A stretch of 64,000 nt of DNA from Pseudomonadota bacterium (GTDB lineage Bacteria; Pseudomonadota; Gammaproteobacteria; Burkholderiales; Chitinibacteraceae): NCBI GenBank assembly GCA_018261735.1, contig JAGTRM010000017.1:1-64000 (forward strand), read 5' to 3'. Below the pieces are notes generated by a model. The model saw only the letters and a program-made list of their open reading frames with translations, did not search any database and was not told the DNA's origin. How positions within the stretch are numbered: position 1 is the stretch's first letter; each line of letters opens with the position of its first letter. Shown in pieces: positions 63,653-64,000 of this stretch. Position numbers and translations under genes: made by a program.

Positions 63653-63798
63653 TTGATCTGATTTCCCAATCAAATCATCGGCAATTCCCGTTGGACTTTG
63701 ACCGATCCGGTTACTTGGGGCAGGTTTCAAGCACCGCCCACACTCTGGACGAACTGGCTGTAGCCTTGCGGGAGGAAATTGCCCGCTATCGCCTCTAA
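63649..63798 (+). CDS. Possible 49-residue ORF coupled to the eutC remnant
   Basis: A GTG at 63649 overlaps the TGA of the eutC remnant (GTGA) and opens a 49-codon frame containing QFPLDFDRSGYLGQVSS and ending TLDELAVALREEIARYRL. The composition looks coding, but there is no known motif, and the frame is also open upstream of the GTG. It may be a small gene, the tail of a lost gene, or chance. Confidence 0.3.
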   Translation: MIDLISQSNHRQFPLDFDRSGYLGQVSSTAHTLDELAVALREEIARYRL

Positions 63799-63867
63799 TG
63801 GGTACCTAATATTGCTGCTCGCCAGTGGCCGAACTACACATCCGGCCGTTGGCAGGCTCCGATCAAT

Positions 63868-63916
63868 TTGACACCAGTTACAAAACACATCCAAATTTAT
63901 TTGTAATTCAATTACA
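63868..63916 (+). promoter_or_regulatory. Candidate promoter and palindromic operator reading out of the window
   Basis: A consensus TTGACA (63868-63873) lies in A/T-rich DNA, with a poor -10 (CAAATT at an 18-base spacing). A perfect 15-bp palindrome TGTAATT-C-AATTACA follows at 63902-63916. The gene it would serve starts beyond 64000; no coding frame with a good start is seen in 63917-64000. Confidence 0.4.
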
Positions 63917-64000
63917 TACCCCGCTCAATCCATCACTTGGATCAGGTATTTTTGCCAGCGCCGACATGACTTAGTTGCCCGCCCAGGTCCTTCATTGCTT

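Noticed and set aside
63461..63730. 89-codon minus-strand frame across the eutC remnant
   Set aside because: Its translation parallels the antisense of the intact eutC 3' end, so it reflects the remnant on the other strand rather than a gene.

Overview
The window reads as chromosomal DNA of a Gram-negative proteobacterium, most likely a betaproteobacterium. Supporting signs are the housekeeping blocks ribF-ileS-lspA-ispH, cysM-(SemiSWEET)-PHP phosphatase-yciO-M50 protease-trpS-scpA-scpB-folA and thyA-ribB-ribH-nusB-thiL-pgpA, a ribB whose GTP-cyclohydrolase-II half has lost its zinc cysteines (a variant known from Proteobacteria), and periplasmic and outer-membrane lipoprotein genes. Coding density is high and neighbouring genes often overlap by ATGA. 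No rRNA, tRNA, CRISPR array or intact insertion sequence was seen. The family assignment within the betaproteobacteria is inference.

Layout. 1-5.1 kb (minus strand): a sugar catabolic operon, fucU-like mutarotase, FGGY kinase, FucI/AraA-like isomerase, DapA-family aldolase and the start of one more gene. Two promoters here carry a near-identical 16-bp operator. 5.3-12.7 kb: MltF-like transglycosylase, Uup-type ABC-F ATPase, a large triple-PAS histidine kinase without a partner regulator, ribF. 12.7-17.6 kb: ileS-lspA-ispH facing folA across a strong terminator. 17.6-29.1 kb: two long minus-strand housekeeping operons separated by a cytochrome b562 gene. 29.2-35.4 kb: a GntR regulator convergent with an Ldh2-type dehydrogenase (both promoters share a 10-mer), then divergent acnA and fumC. 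36-39.5 kb: LysR, extradiol-dioxygenase-like protein, cytochrome b561 and two YceI proteins.

40.7-46.2 kb holds the most intriguing block, a five-gene minus-strand operon: polysaccharide-pyruvyl-transferase-like protein, C39-like cysteine peptidase, RLAN/RimK-type ATP-grasp ligase, GCS2-type carboxylate-amine ligase and N-formylglutamate-amidohydrolase-like enzyme. The last four are chained by three ATGA overlaps. Two amide-forming enzymes next to two amide-cleaving enzymes point to a dedicated peptide or amide metabolite, or to a protein modification, of unknown structure.

46.3-54.3 kb: YjdM, a DUF1615 lipoprotein, an HMA-fold protein without the CxxC pair, then a probable redox/electrophile-stress group (HxlR regulator, cysteine hydrolase, pirin, DoxX, amidohydrolase with a His-rich tail, WrbA, monooxygenase-like membrane protein) interrupted by a MITE-like element. 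54.5-59.5 kb: ethanolamine use (permease, soluble chemoreceptor-like protein with a C-terminal Cache domain, eutB, eutC). 59.5-63.3 kb: MoxR-DUF58-transglutaminase operon. 63.4-64 kb: a broken second copy of the eutC 3' end, a possible short reading frame behind it, and a promoter/operator region reading out of the window.
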